Of a stretch of 64,000 nt of DNA, positions 9,517 to 18,844 are shown in pieces; within the stretch, counting starts at the first letter, position 1; each line of letters starts with the position of its first letter. The translations under genes were made by a program, and so were the position numbers. The notes beneath the pieces are model-generated. The model did not search any database and was not told the origin of the DNA. It saw nothing but the letters and a program-made list of their open reading frames with translations. Origin of the DNA: Zeaxanthinibacter enoshimensis (lineage in GTDB: Bacteria; Bacteroidota; Bacteroidia; Flavobacteriales; Flavobacteriaceae); NCBI RefSeq assembly GCF_004362865.1, contig NZ_SNYI01000001.1, forward strand, positions 930,001 through 994,000, read 5' to 3'.

Positions 9517-12474
9517 TTAGTTAATGGTTTCACATTCAAAGTTGATCCGGTCTTTGCCTTCAGGGGCACGAGTCTTCCCGCCGCCGTTCTTCTCATCGAG
9601 CATCATCCCGATCAGTTTGCTGCGCTCTGCCTGAATGGCCTCCCGCTTTTTCTTATCGGTTTCAAGGTCAAAGTAGACGGTCCCTTCAATGATGGTCTTT
9701 TCTGCCTTGGCCGCTACGGAGAGCGGGTGGTCTGTCCAGAGTACCAGGTCGGCATCCTTGCCTTCAGCGATACTCCCTACACGGTCATCAATATGTAATA
9801 ATTTGGCAGGATTGATGGTCACCATCTTCCAGGCTTCTTCTTCACTCATACCTCCGTATTTCACGGTCTTGGCAGCTTCCTGGTTCAGGCGACGAGACAT
9901 TTCCCGGTCATCACTGTTAATAGCGACAGTTAAGCCTACATTCGCCATGATGGCTGCGTTATACGGGATGGCATCATTCACCTCGTACTTGTATGCCCAC
10001 CAGTCGCTGAAAGTAGAAGCACCTACGCCGTGTTCTTTCATCTTATCGGCTACTTTATAGCCTTCCAGGATGTGAGTAAATGTGTTTACACGGAAACCAA
10101 ACTGCTCTGCGACTTTCATCAGCATATTGATCTCGCTTTGTACATAAGAATGCGAACTGATAAAGCGTTCCCCGTTCAGAATTTCTGCGAGGACTTCCAT
10201 CTCCTCATCATAGCGGTAAGGCTCGCCACTCTTCTTTTTGGCATCATAGGCCTTGGCACGGTTAAAGTAGTTTACGAATACTTGTTCTACACCCATCCGG
10301 GTCTGAGGGAAACGACTGAAACTCTGCCAATTGCTCTGTTTTACATTCTCACCAAGGGCAAACTTGATAAATTTTGGGCTGTTATCATAGATCAGACCCT
10401 CGGCGTCTTCTCCCCACTTCAGTTTAATGATCGCTGATCGACCTCCTATTGGGTTGGCTGAACCGTGCAGGATCTGGATCGAGGTCACCCCTCCACCCAG
10501 GTTTCGATAAATATTAATGTCTTCCGGATCCACTACGTCTTCTATACTCACTTCTGCCGAAGAATTCTGACCGGATTCGTTGATGGAAAGGGCTGCAATA
10601 TGCGAATGTTCGTCAATTATCCCGGCAGTAAGGTGTTTCCCGGTGGCGTCGATCACCGTGGCCCGACCTGCATTCAGGTTCTTGCCGATGCTGGCGATCT
10701 TACCGTCGCGTACCAGTACATCTGTATTCTCGAGTACCCCTGCATCTTCGCTGGTCCATACCGTTGCATTGCGGAACAGCATATCGGTCTGCCTGGGCTT
10801 TTGAGAGAAACCATACCCTACATTAGGATAAGTAACTGCTACCACTTCAGGTTTGGAAGTTGCTTTTTCTTCATTCTCATCTTTAGAGGCTGCATCCCCG
10901 GTCCTTTTAGCAGTGAAATTGCCTTCTGCGCCATCGGGCATAACGATACGGCCCGAGATCTGACTCCCTTTATCCGGCACCAATGCAGTAGCCCTCCAGG
11001 TCTTACCGGATTTTTCATCCGAGAACTTCAGGGTCATCCAGTTATCGCTGTAGGTCATGGTCGACTTCAGTTCCTCACTGCCTTTGCTGACTTTGGACTT
11101 CGGCTTGTCAGCTCCGCCGCTGATCTCAAGGTCAAAGGACTGGGTCCCGGCGGTAAGCGAATACTTGCCGTTCAGATCTCTTTGCTCTAAGCTGTTGATC
11201 ACGTGTTTTTCTCCCTGGACCCAGTTTTCATACAAGGTGGTTTTCTTGTCAAAAATATCACCGGAAGTGACCAGGAAATTTGCATAACGTCCTTTCTGCA
11301 GACTACCGATCTCCCCGCTCATGTTGAGGTAAGAAGCAGGAACCGTGGTAAGTGCTTCCAGGGCTTTGGTCTTATCCAAACCGTATGTGAGAGCTTTCCG
11401 GAGTTTCTCACCAAATTCGGTAGGCTTTTTGAGTTTGTGGGTAGTCAGTGCAAAAGGGATCCCCTTATCGCTGAGCGCTTTCAGGTTCCCGGGAGCCTGG
11501 TTCCAGGCACGCATATCTTCCAGGGCGATATATTTTGCGGCATAAGGGTCGCTTACATCGTATGCATCGGGGAAATCCACCGGCATGATAAATCTCGCCT
11601 GGGTTTCTTTAATGTCGTCGATGGACTCGTATTCGTTGCCCCCGCCGACGATGATATAATTAATATTAAAGCGATCACCGATGGCATCGGCACGGAGTGC
11701 ATTCCCTTTGTCCCCGGCTTCGAAAAATGCCGGCAAGGATTTATTTTCCAGCAGAGCTTCAAGGGAGCGATCCTTGGTATCCACATTTCCTTTGGCATAC
11801 CATTCAGAATCCCAGTACATCTGTCGTAATAGGGCCATCGAACCCATCAGGGATGAAGGGTAAGACTGGCGACTGGCGATACTTCTTTCAAAAGAAAAGA
11901 ACTGGCCGGACTCGTCTTCCAGTATTCTCTGCGCATCACCTCCTTTATCATTAAGGGCGATCACCGCCCCCGTACCCCTGGCAATACCATCGGCTATGTG
12001 GGTATTCACCACGCCAAACCCGGCTTCCCGGTATTCTTTAGCTTTCATTTTATCATACTCGAACTTGCCGATAGCACTGTTCTCAGGCATGATGTGGTCA
12101 TTCCAGTAAAAACCTTCCCGTGATGGTTCGTACTGTGCGGAACGTCCGTTTCTTTCTGCGCGCTTAGGAAGATCTACCCCGAAGCCTGTATAAGGATCGA
12201 TAAAAGAAGGATAGATAAATTTCCCTTGCAGATCAACGGTAACCGTGTTCTCCGGAATACTGACATTGCTGCCGGCATCAATTACTTTACCCTCCTGGAT
12301 CAGCAGGGTTCCTTGCTTGATCACCTGGGTAGGGGTGACATAGATCGTGGCATTGGTCAATGCCGTGTAGTTGGTGTTCTTCTCTTTTACCCCGTCGTTT
12401 TTAGGAAAGTAATCCTGTGCGACCACTGCCTGCAAAAAGCAGAACAGGGCAAACACCAATGGTAATTTTCTCAT
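9517..12474 (-). CDS. Large exported amidohydrolase with two fused amidohydrolase domains
   Basis: This 985-residue protein has a signal peptide (MRKLPLVFALFCFLQAVVAQ). Residues about 35-440 are a first amidohydrolase-like domain whose HxH position reads FIDPYTGFG and so lacks metal ligands. A linker with a small beta-domain follows (about 445-560). The second domain (about 570-985) keeps the ligands: DEHSH (H623, H625), IIKLKWG (possible carbamylated Lys), FISSHSY, FTHILEG and NSDDREM. Such proteins hydrolyse cyclic amides, dipeptides or related bonds, presumably in the periplasm. Length is about twice the family norm because of the internal duplication. It is the first gene of a two-gene operon that ends at 8168. 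Confidence 0.88.
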   Translation of the reverse strand: MRKLPLVFALFCFLQAVVAQDYFPKNDGVKEKNTNYTALTNATIYVTPTQVIKQGTLLIQEGKVIDAGSNVSIPENTVTVDLQGKFIYPSFIDPYTGFGVDLPKRAERNGRSAQYEPSREGFYWNDHIMPENSAIGKFEYDKMKAKEYREAGFGVVNTHIADGIARGTGAVIALNDKGGDAQRILEDESGQFFSFERSIASRQSYPSSLMGSMALLRQMYWDSEWYAKGNVDTKDRSLEALLENKSLPAFFEAGDKGNALRADAIGDRFNINYIIVGGGNEYESIDDIKETQARFIMPVDFPDAYDVSDPYAAKYIALEDMRAWNQAPGNLKALSDKGIPFALTTHKLKKPTEFGEKLRKALTYGLDKTKALEALTTVPASYLNMSGEIGSLQKGRYANFLVTSGDIFDKKTTLYENWVQGEKHVINSLEQRDLNGKYSLTAGTQSFDLEISGGADKPKSKVSKGSEELKSTMTYSDNWMTLKFSDEKSGKTWRATALVPDKGSQISGRIVMPDGAEGNFTAKRTGDAASKDENEEKATSKPEVVAVTYPNVGYGFSQKPRQTDMLFRNATVWTSEDAGVLENTDVLVRDGKIASIGKNLNAGRATVIDATGKHLTAGIIDEHSHIAALSINESGQNSSAEVSIEDVVDPEDINIYRNLGGGVTSIQILHGSANPIGGRSAIIKLKWGEDAEGLIYDNSPKFIKFALGENVKQSNWQSFSRFPQTRMGVEQVFVNYFNRAKAYDAKKKSGEPYRYDEEMEVLAEILNGERFISSHSYVQSEINMLMKVAEQFGFRVNTFTHILEGYKVADKMKEHGVGASTFSDWWAYKYEVNDAIPYNAAIMANVGLTVAINSDDREMSRRLNQEAAKTVKYGGMSEEEAWKMVTINPAKLLHIDDRVGSIAEGKDADLVLWTDHPLSVAAKAEKTIIEGTVYFDLETDKKKREAIQAERSKLIGMMLDEKNGGGKTRAPEGKDRINFECETIN

Positions 12475-12641
12475 GTGTTGGAATGGATTTTATTATCAAG
12501 AAGTCCTAAATATAAGAAGGCCAGAAATGTACTCTTTACCTTTAATCCATATTTTAACTTGCCTTTAACTATTCAGGAAACCGGGGGAAATTGGAATAGC
12601 AGGAATGTTATCCAGGGAGTAGTCTATTCCCCACCCTGGAA

Positions 12642-13445
12642 TTACAAGGTCTTAGGGTCCATTATTGTAAAATAGAAGGTGCTGCCCTGGCCCAGGGTGC
12701 TCTCAACCCAGATCTCGCCCTGGTGCAGGTCTACGATCTTTTTACAATGGGCCAGGCCTATGCCAGTGCCCTCGTAGACAGATCGGTTATGCAGCCGCTG
12801 GAATACGAGAAATATTTTTTCCTGGTGAACCGGGTCAATCCCGATTCCATTGTCCTTTACGGCAAATTTCCAGCAGACACTTTCGCGGGTGGCACTGATC
12901 TCTACTTTAGGTTTTTTCCTGCTTTTATGGAATTTCAGGGCATTGGAAACCAGGTTCTGGAACAGCAGCCTGATCTCCATTTCATAGCCATTGATGACGG
13001 GAAGCTCCCCGATATCCAGCGTCGCCCCGGTTTTGTAAATGATATCAGCCAGGTCAGATTCTACTTCCCTGACAACTGTTTCGCAATTCACCTCAGTACG
13101 AGCCTGTGTTAAGCCAATACGGTTATAGTCCATCAGGTTTTTTACCAGGGCGCGCATGCGCAGAGCCGAATTGGAAATAATACTCATGTATTTATCCGCA
13201 TTTTCGTCCAGTTGCCCTTTATACCGGTGGAGAAAAAGATCTGAAAAACTGCTGATGGTCCTGAGGGGTTCCTGCAGGTCGTGAGATGCGATATAAGAAA
13301 ACTGTTCCAGGTCCTGGTTCTTTCGTTGCAGGTCCTGGTTAGATGTATAAAGTTCGCGGGTGCGATCTTCGATCATTTTTTCAAGGATCTTCACCTTCTC
13401 TTCTGCCACTGACAGCTTTTTTTTATAGGACTCCAGTTCGTTCAT
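12642..13445 (-). CDS. H-NOX-associated cytoplasmic histidine kinase
   Basis: A 267-residue soluble kinase. Residues 1-45 form a coiled coil (KKLSVAEEKVKILEKMIEDR). The HisKA box is ASHDLQEPLR with phospho-acceptor His55. The ATPase domain shows the N box FQNLVSNALKF, the G1 box VKDNGIGID and the G2 region GTGIGLAH. It has no transmembrane segment, PAS domain or receiver of its own. Its ATG at 13445 overlaps the TAA stop of the H-NOX gene by one base (TAATG), so the H-NOX protein is almost certainly its input. In characterised bacterial pairs, NO-bound H-NOX inhibits the kinase. The output receiver is not encoded nearby. Confidence 0.9.
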   Translation of the reverse strand: MNELESYKKKLSVAEEKVKILEKMIEDRTRELYTSNQDLQRKNQDLEQFSYIASHDLQEPLRTISSFSDLFLHRYKGQLDENADKYMSIISNSALRMRALVKNLMDYNRIGLTQARTEVNCETVVREVESDLADIIYKTGATLDIGELPVINGYEMEIRLLFQNLVSNALKFHKSRKKPKVEISATRESVCWKFAVKDNGIGIDPVHQEKIFLVFQRLHNRSVYEGTGIGLAHCKKIVDLHQGEIWVESTLGQGSTFYFTIMDPKTL

Positions 13446-13987
13446 TAACTAAAAATAAGGTGATAGTCATAAAACTCGTGTCCGTCCTTCTCGTAACGGG
13501 AATGTCGTTGTTCGATCCGGGTATCAAAATGTTCTGCAACCCCGTTGATCAGGCCTTCCATAAGGTCGTACATTTTGCGCTTGCTGTAATAGGTGATCAC
13601 CAGTTCGTTCTCACTGGGTTCGCTGTACTGGAAAACCGGTAGTTGAGTGTCCCGGTAAAGTTTCCGGACTTCTACATGGATGACATTATCTACGGTCATC
13701 AGGAAATCTTTTGGATTGGAGTAAGGGGCTACAAAGTTGGGATAGCGTTCCGCGAGCTTAAAAAATGTAAAGTGACCCATCTGTTTCATAAATTCCGGGA
13801 CGGGCAAGTCTACTTTCTCTGCCGCCGTATGAACGATTTCCATCAGATCGTTGTCCGGGTAAGTGCCCGGGCCTACAAAGGGTTCAATTGTCTCAAGCTC
13901 GCAAGCAGAAAGGATCTGCTCCAATTTTTCTTCCCCGAAGCGGGTGGCGATAAATTTTTCAGCAATATTGAATATGATACCTTTCAT
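13445..13987 (-). CDS. H-NOX heme-nitric oxide sensor protein
   Basis: The 180-residue length is exactly that of stand-alone H-NOX domains, which bind heme and sense NO (and in some cases O2). The start MKGIIFNIAEKF is typical. The proximal heme ligand is His104 within NVIHVEVRKLY, and the heme-propionate motif YxSxR is present as YYSKR (Tyr133, Ser135, Arg137). The usual Pro after KLY is replaced by Arg-Asp (KLYRDTQLP), although the later Pro is kept. The gene is translationally coupled to a histidine kinase, giving a complete NO input module. In other bacteria such modules control biofilm formation, motility or colonisation; that role here is inference. Confidence 0.93.
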   Translation of the reverse strand: MKGIIFNIAEKFIATRFGEEKLEQILSACELETIEPFVGPGTYPDNDLMEIVHTAAEKVDLPVPEFMKQMGHFTFFKLAERYPNFVAPYSNPKDFLMTVDNVIHVEVRKLYRDTQLPVFQYSEPSENELVITYYSKRKMYDLMEGLINGVAEHFDTRIEQRHSRYEKDGHEFYDYHLIFS

Positions 13988-14125
13988 GAGGATGCAAAAC
14001 TTGTTATAGACCGCGGATATTAAAGAGATTCCGGGATAAATATAATGAAATCAGAAAAGAGGGTTTCGTGCTGGTATCCGACCCAGACGAATAACCTCAT
14101 TACTTCCAGGAGTACAATACAATCC

Positions 14126-16942
14126 TCAGGCCGGGATGTATATATTAAAGGTGGCTCCTACACCTAGTACACCATCAGCTGTAATATGCCCGTTGTGATT
14201 TTCAACGATCTTTTTAACAATAGCCAGCCCCATCCCGGTTCCTTCGTACTGGTCTTTTGCATGCAGTCTTTGAAACAGTTCAAAGATCTTATTGGCATAG
14301 GTCTGGTCAAAGCCGATCCCGTTATCCTCTACTCTCAGGTGGCAATAGGTGGTGTCCGGCTCCAAGGCGGACAGGCCAAATTGCCTGCCGGTTTTTAACT
14401 GTGTGGAAATATGCACGACCGGGATGGTATCGGGCCTTGAAAATTTCATCGCATTAGTTAAAAGATTGTGCAGCAACTGGTGGAACTGGAAGGGGATAAT
14501 ATTTACCTCGTCCAGGTGACCGGTCTGTAACACGAGCGATTTGTTTTCCAATTCCTCCTTCAGGTCTTCCCTGATTTCACGGAGAACCTCGGTCATATGT
14601 ACTTTTCTAAAATCTTTCTTCCCGGTGTTTGTCCTGGAATACAACAGCAATGCCTCTATGAGGGTCTGCATCCTGGCGGCAGATTTGATGATCCGGGAAA
14701 ATTTGTTCTTCCCTTCAGGGGTCATGTTCTTTACCTCTCGTTCCTGTAACAGCCCGGCAAAGATCCTTATCTTTCTCAAGGGCTCCTGCAGGTCATGACT
14801 GGAAATAAAAGTGAAGGATTTCAGTTCCTGGTTCATTTTCTCCAGGGCTTCGTTCTTTTCTTTGAGTTCCGCAGTCCTTTTCAGCACCTGTTTTTCGAGT
14901 TCATAAGCAAACATCTTTTGTTCCTGTATATCGGTGCTGGTTCCTACCCACCGGGTTATACGCCCTTCATCATCCCGCTGGGGGATTGCCCGGCTCAGCT
15001 GCCATCGGTATTCTCCGTCGGCGCTGCGGAATCGGTGCTCATAGAGGAAATCGGTACCGGTCTTAATGGAGTGTTCCCATTGTCTCAGGTTCTCCGGACG
15101 ATCTTCCGGGTGCACGATCTGTATCCACCCATCTTTCTTTATCTCTTCATAGGACAGTCCCGAATATTTGTAGACGGAGTTATTAAAATAATTTAAGTGT
15201 CCCTCGGGGTCTGAAGTCCAGATAAACTGGGGCATGGAATCTGCCAGGAGGCGGAAACGTTCTTCTCTTTCCTTTAATTGCTGGTGCAAGGTTCGCTCCT
15301 CGGTTATATCTCTCATGGTGCCCAGCATCTTGTCCGGATTTTGTTGCTCATCAAATAGTACCTTACCTTTCATCTCTATCCAGCGGATCTTCTGGTTGGG
15401 CAGGATAATCCTGGCCTGGTAATCAAATACACCAGAGGTCATTGCTTCATCGAAAGCTTTATCCCGTATATGGCGATCCTCAGGGTGCAGCTGGGATTTC
15501 ATCTGTTCGTGGGTGAGCCGGGTTCCATTTTCGGAACCGAAGATCTTATAACAGCGTTCCGAACAATCGGCAATATTATCCTCAAAATTCAACTCCCAGA
15601 AGCCCAGTTCAGAAGCGTTGATGATAAGGTTCAGTTTTTCCTCGTTCGCCTCTACCTTATGCCGGGCCAGGACCTGCTCTGTTACATCTATCCCGATGGC
15701 CATGATGCCATCTATATTACCAAAGGCGTCGTATAGTGGCTCGTAAGAGAAATTGATGTACTTCGTTGTCGGCACTCCATTACGATCTATGACCACAGGC
15801 AATTCTGAAGTGCAAAAACGCTCACCGGTCTCGAAGACATTGGTAAGTAAGGTGTCGATGCCTTGTTTTTTTAATTCGGGCATTACTTCAAGGACCGGCC
15901 GATCCAGTACCTCTTTTTCCTCTTTATCCCATAATTCCAGGGCATTATTGTTTGCAATTTCGATCACGAAATCCTTTCCCCTCATAATGGCTATGGCAAC
16001 AGGGGCCTGGAGGATCATCAGCCGCAGGTTGTTCTCCTTGATCTTTAGTAATCGTTCGGCAGCTTTGCGTTCTGTAATATCCTGTAAAGTACCTGTAAAA
16101 CGGTATGCTACTTTATTTTCATCAAACCTTACTTTTCCTTTGGCGTGAACTATCCTTGGAGTATTGTTTTTTGGATTGATCAGTGAATAAACGATATCGT
16201 AATTCCCGCCGGATTCGTATTGCAGGGCTTCGGCAATAGCCGTTGTAACCCGTTCCCGGTCCTCAGGGACCATTGCATCGATCGCATCAGATAGTAAGAT
16301 TTCGTTTTCAGGGGGGAGCCCGAACCATTTCTTCAGCCGGTGGTTAGCGGTAAACCTGTTGGTACGGGGATTGTAGTCATAGGTTCCCAATTCACTTGCC
16401 TCTATGGCGAACTTGAACTGCAACATACTTTCCTGCAGTGCTTCCTGTGAAACTTTACGATTGGTAGTCTCTATGCAGGTGGCCAGTACTCCGCCAATCT
16501 CTCCATTTTCCAGGCGGATAGGACTGTATGCAAAATCAAAATAGGTTTGTTCCAGTTTGCCGTTACGTTCCAGGGTAAATTCGGCATCTGTATATTTTAC
16601 CGGCGTCCCGTTCCTGGTTTTTTCCAGCAGCGGACCGATCTCATCCCAGATCTCTTTAAAGTTATCGCGGGTACTTCTTCCCAGGGCTTTGGGGTGCTTG
16701 TCCATCCCGAGTATAGGCAGAAAGCCGTCATTATATATCTGGGTAAAATCTTCTCCCCAGGCAATATACATAGGAAGGGGATTCTCCATGATCATACTCA
16801 GCGCGGATTTCAGGGGAGCAGGCCATTCGTGGTAGGCACCCAGATGGGTGGCAGACCAATCCTTGCGTTTGATTAGTTCAGGCATTTCACCTTGTAATGA
16901 ATGAATACCAAAATAATTTTCAGATTCCACAGATCGGGTCAT
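14126..16942 (-). CDS. Multi-PAS sensor histidine kinase (soluble)
   Basis: A 938-residue kinase without transmembrane segments. I count five PAS regions, at about residues 40-165, 170-295, 300-425, 430-550 and 560-680. Several close with a PAC-type strand such as GTLQDITERK, GTMRDITEER or GTSTDIQEQK. The first PAS carries the PMYIAWGEDFTQIYND pattern common in phytochrome-related kinases. The transmitter follows a coiled coil: SSHDLQEPLR (His716), the N box HNLLTNAMKF, VEDNGIGFD and GTGMGLA. The ligands are unknown. It lies 138 bases upstream of the H-NOX gene on the same strand and may share its transcript, so the two kinases could converge on one response regulator. Confidence 0.9.
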   Translation of the reverse strand: MTRSVESENYFGIHSLQGEMPELIKRKDWSATHLGAYHEWPAPLKSALSMIMENPLPMYIAWGEDFTQIYNDGFLPILGMDKHPKALGRSTRDNFKEIWDEIGPLLEKTRNGTPVKYTDAEFTLERNGKLEQTYFDFAYSPIRLENGEIGGVLATCIETTNRKVSQEALQESMLQFKFAIEASELGTYDYNPRTNRFTANHRLKKWFGLPPENEILLSDAIDAMVPEDRERVTTAIAEALQYESGGNYDIVYSLINPKNNTPRIVHAKGKVRFDENKVAYRFTGTLQDITERKAAERLLKIKENNLRLMILQAPVAIAIMRGKDFVIEIANNNALELWDKEEKEVLDRPVLEVMPELKKQGIDTLLTNVFETGERFCTSELPVVIDRNGVPTTKYINFSYEPLYDAFGNIDGIMAIGIDVTEQVLARHKVEANEEKLNLIINASELGFWELNFEDNIADCSERCYKIFGSENGTRLTHEQMKSQLHPEDRHIRDKAFDEAMTSGVFDYQARIILPNQKIRWIEMKGKVLFDEQQNPDKMLGTMRDITEERTLHQQLKEREERFRLLADSMPQFIWTSDPEGHLNYFNNSVYKYSGLSYEEIKKDGWIQIVHPEDRPENLRQWEHSIKTGTDFLYEHRFRSADGEYRWQLSRAIPQRDDEGRITRWVGTSTDIQEQKMFAYELEKQVLKRTAELKEKNEALEKMNQELKSFTFISSHDLQEPLRKIRIFAGLLQEREVKNMTPEGKNKFSRIIKSAARMQTLIEALLLYSRTNTGKKDFRKVHMTEVLREIREDLKEELENKSLVLQTGHLDEVNIIPFQFHQLLHNLLTNAMKFSRPDTIPVVHISTQLKTGRQFGLSALEPDTTYCHLRVEDNGIGFDQTYANKIFELFQRLHAKDQYEGTGMGLAIVKKIVENHNGHITADGVLGVGATFNIYIPA

Positions 16943-17136
16943 GCCTAAGAGCTTCGGTTGTTATAAAAGTTTGTGTTATAGAGTTTTACTCTACAATAAG
17001 GATCGAAACTTAAAATCCTCACAAATTAAGCTTAAAACACGACTGACACACCAGATGTAACTAAAAATAATTAGCCTAATCAGTAACTATTTTAACCCAA
17101 ACAGCTAATGATACCGTGGTTGATAGACCTAGAATG

Positions 17137-17165
17137 TTGCATCGGGAAAATTAACCGTACCTTTG
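17137..17165 (+). promoter_or_regulatory. Bacteroidota sigma-A promoter of the RhlE/VF530 operon
   Basis: TTG, 18 bases, TACCTTTG fits the Bacteroidota -33/-7 consensus without mismatch. Transcription should start near 17172, leaving an AT-rich leader of about 47 bases without a Shine-Dalgarno sequence before the helicase ATG at 17219. Confidence 0.75.
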
Positions 17166-17218
17166 CCGGCTATTCAGAAATGGTGATGTAAAGAATTGTC
17201 ATTTCATAAACAATTTAT

Positions 17219-18487
17219 ATGTCATTTAAATCCTTAGGATTATCACAGGCTTTTCTTAAAGCCGTAGAAAAACAGGGTTACGATACCCCTTCACCAATTC
17301 AATCGAAAGCCATCCCCCCTATACTTGAGGGAAAAGATATCCTGGCATCAGCTCAGACAGGAACAGGAAAGACGGCCGGGTTCACCCTGCCCATGCTTCA
17401 AATATTATCCCAGGGCCAGCAGCTCAGGCAGCGCCCTGTCCGCGGATTGGTACTTACGCCGACCCGGGAATTGGCAGCCCAGGTTTTTGAAAATGTAAAG
17501 TCGTACAGTGCGTACACTGACTTGCGGGCCAGTGTTATATTCGGCGGAGTCAACCAGAACCCTCAGGTCAGGCAATTACGTAACGGGGTAGACGTACTGG
17601 TTGCAACCCCGGGGCGATTACTCGATCTCGTCGGACAGGGAGCACTTTCTCTCGATAAAGTAGAAATCTTTGTCCTTGATGAAGCGGACCGGATGCTTGA
17701 TATGGGATTCCTCAGGGATATTGAGCGGATCATGAAGCTTTTGCCTAAGAAACGTCAGAACCTGATGTTTTCAGCCACCTTCTCAAAGGATATTAAAAAA
17801 CTGGCCAACGGGATACTGAACCACCCGGTACAGGTTGAAGCTACCCCGGAGAATACCACGGTTGATGCTATTAACCAAAAGGTATACAGGGTAGCAAAAG
17901 GTAAGAAGACAGACCTGGCTATAAAACTCATTTCCGAAGGACAGTGGGAGCAGGTACTGGTTTTTACCCGTACAAAACACGGGGCCAATAAACTATGTAA
18001 AAAAATGGGACAGGCCGGGATCACCGCGGCCGCTATCCACGGTAATAAAAGCCAGGGGGCAAGAACCAAAGCCCTGGCCGGATTTAAGAGTGGAGAAGTT
18101 GGAGTCCTTGTTGCGACAGACATCGCGGCACGGGGATTGGATATACCGCTATTACCCCACGTGATGAATTACGAAATTCCGAACATCCCTGAAGATTATG
18201 TTCACAGGATAGGGAGGACAGGACGTGCCGGGGCTAGTGGCGAAGCTATTTCCCTGGTAAGTGCGGATGAGACCTCTTACCTGAGAGACATTGAAAAACT
18301 GGTGGGAATTTCTATTCCAAAGGAGATTATTGAAGGGTTTGAACCCGATCCCAATGCCTCTACAGAACCTGTAAAGCCACAACAAAGGGGCGGTAACCGT
18401 TCCAGGAATTCCTCAAAGAACCGGAACCAGAACTCGAGACCTAAACGCAATAACGACAGGCGGGAAGGCCGAAGGAAATCATACTGA
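17219..18487 (+). CDS. rhlE: DEAD-box ATP-dependent RNA helicase, RhlE type
   Basis: The 422-residue enzyme unwinds short RNA duplexes in ribosome assembly and RNA decay. All helicase motifs are visible: the Q motif ([10 protein letters not shown]...TPSPIQ), AQTGTGKT (motif I, Lys51), PTRELA, TPGR, DEAD (154-157), SAT, ARGLDIP and HRIGRTGR. After the second RecA domain a basic tail of about 45 residues, rich in Arg, Asn and Lys, probably binds RNA. The length and short basic tail fit the RhlE group. It has a strong-looking promoter and is followed after two bases by a VF530-family gene, so the two share a transcript. Such helicases are often cold-induced; no direct sign of that is seen here. 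Confidence 0.95.
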   Translation: MSFKSLGLSQAFLKAVEKQGYDTPSPIQSKAIPPILEGKDILASAQTGTGKTAGFTLPMLQILSQGQQLRQRPVRGLVLTPTRELAAQVFENVKSYSAYTDLRASVIFGGVNQNPQVRQLRNGVDVLVATPGRLLDLVGQGALSLDKVEIFVLDEADRMLDMGFLRDIERIMKLLPKKRQNLMFSATFSKDIKKLANGILNHPVQVEATPENTTVDAINQKVYRVAKGKKTDLAIKLISEGQWEQVLVFTRTKHGANKLCKKMGQAGITAAAIHGNKSQGARTKALAGFKSGEVGVLVATDIAARGLDIPLLPHVMNYEIPNIPEDYVHRIGRTGRAGASGEAISLVSADETSYLRDIEKLVGISIPKEIIEGFEPDPNASTEPVKPQQRGGNRSRNSSKNRNQNSRPKRNNDRREGRRKSY

Positions 18488-18489
18488 TC

Positions 18490-18720
18490 TTGGAAAATCA
18501 ACCCAACAATCCCCTGCACGGTATTAAACTGGAACAGATTATCCGGGAGCTGGTGAACCATTACGGCTGGACCGTACTGGGGGAGAAGATCAACATCCGA
18601 TGTTTTACCCACGACCCATCCGTGAAATCGAGCCTGGCATTCCTGAGACGGACGCCCTGGGCGCGTGAGAAAGTAGAAAGTCTTTACCTGAAATACCTCA
18701 GGGATACGAGCAAGCGGTGA
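18490..18720 (+). CDS. VF530 family (DUF2132) small protein
   Basis: A 76-residue protein with the VF530 pattern [16 protein letters not shown]...YGW..LG..I.I.CF..DPS..SSL.FLR.TPWAR.KVE..Y. The fold, known from a Vibrio fischeri structure, is a small alpha/beta domain suggested to bind DNA; no biological role is established. It begins with TTG two bases after the helicase stop, with no ATG option nearby, so its translation is likely coupled to rhlE. This pairing suggests a nucleic-acid-related role. Confidence 0.88.
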   Translation: MENQPNNPLHGIKLEQIIRELVNHYGWTVLGEKINIRCFTHDPSVKSSLAFLRRTPWAREKVESLYLKYLRDTSKR

Positions 18721-18844
18721 ATTCCGTTTAAACTGGACAGACTAGCGGAGTATTCCCAGGAGCCTGGAACTCTCTTAAGAGCAGGGTCCCGGCCGGCTGC
18801 GGTGAGGTGCCACTACCGTGTACAGGGGTGATACTACATCCGGG

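Noticed and set aside
8833-9798. Open frame of 321 codons on the plus strand opposite the amidohydrolase pair
   Set aside because: It is antisense to two well-supported genes, matches no known pattern, and its residues mirror the codon use of the opposite strand.
10465-11190. Open frame of 241 codons on the plus strand inside the large amidohydrolase
   Set aside because: It lies antisense to a gene with clear motifs and has no recognisable domain or start signal.
18740-18790. Possible hairpin between the convergent VF530 and DUF885 genes
   Set aside because: CCAGG and CCTGG are separated by only two bases and no T-run follows, so it is a weak structure.
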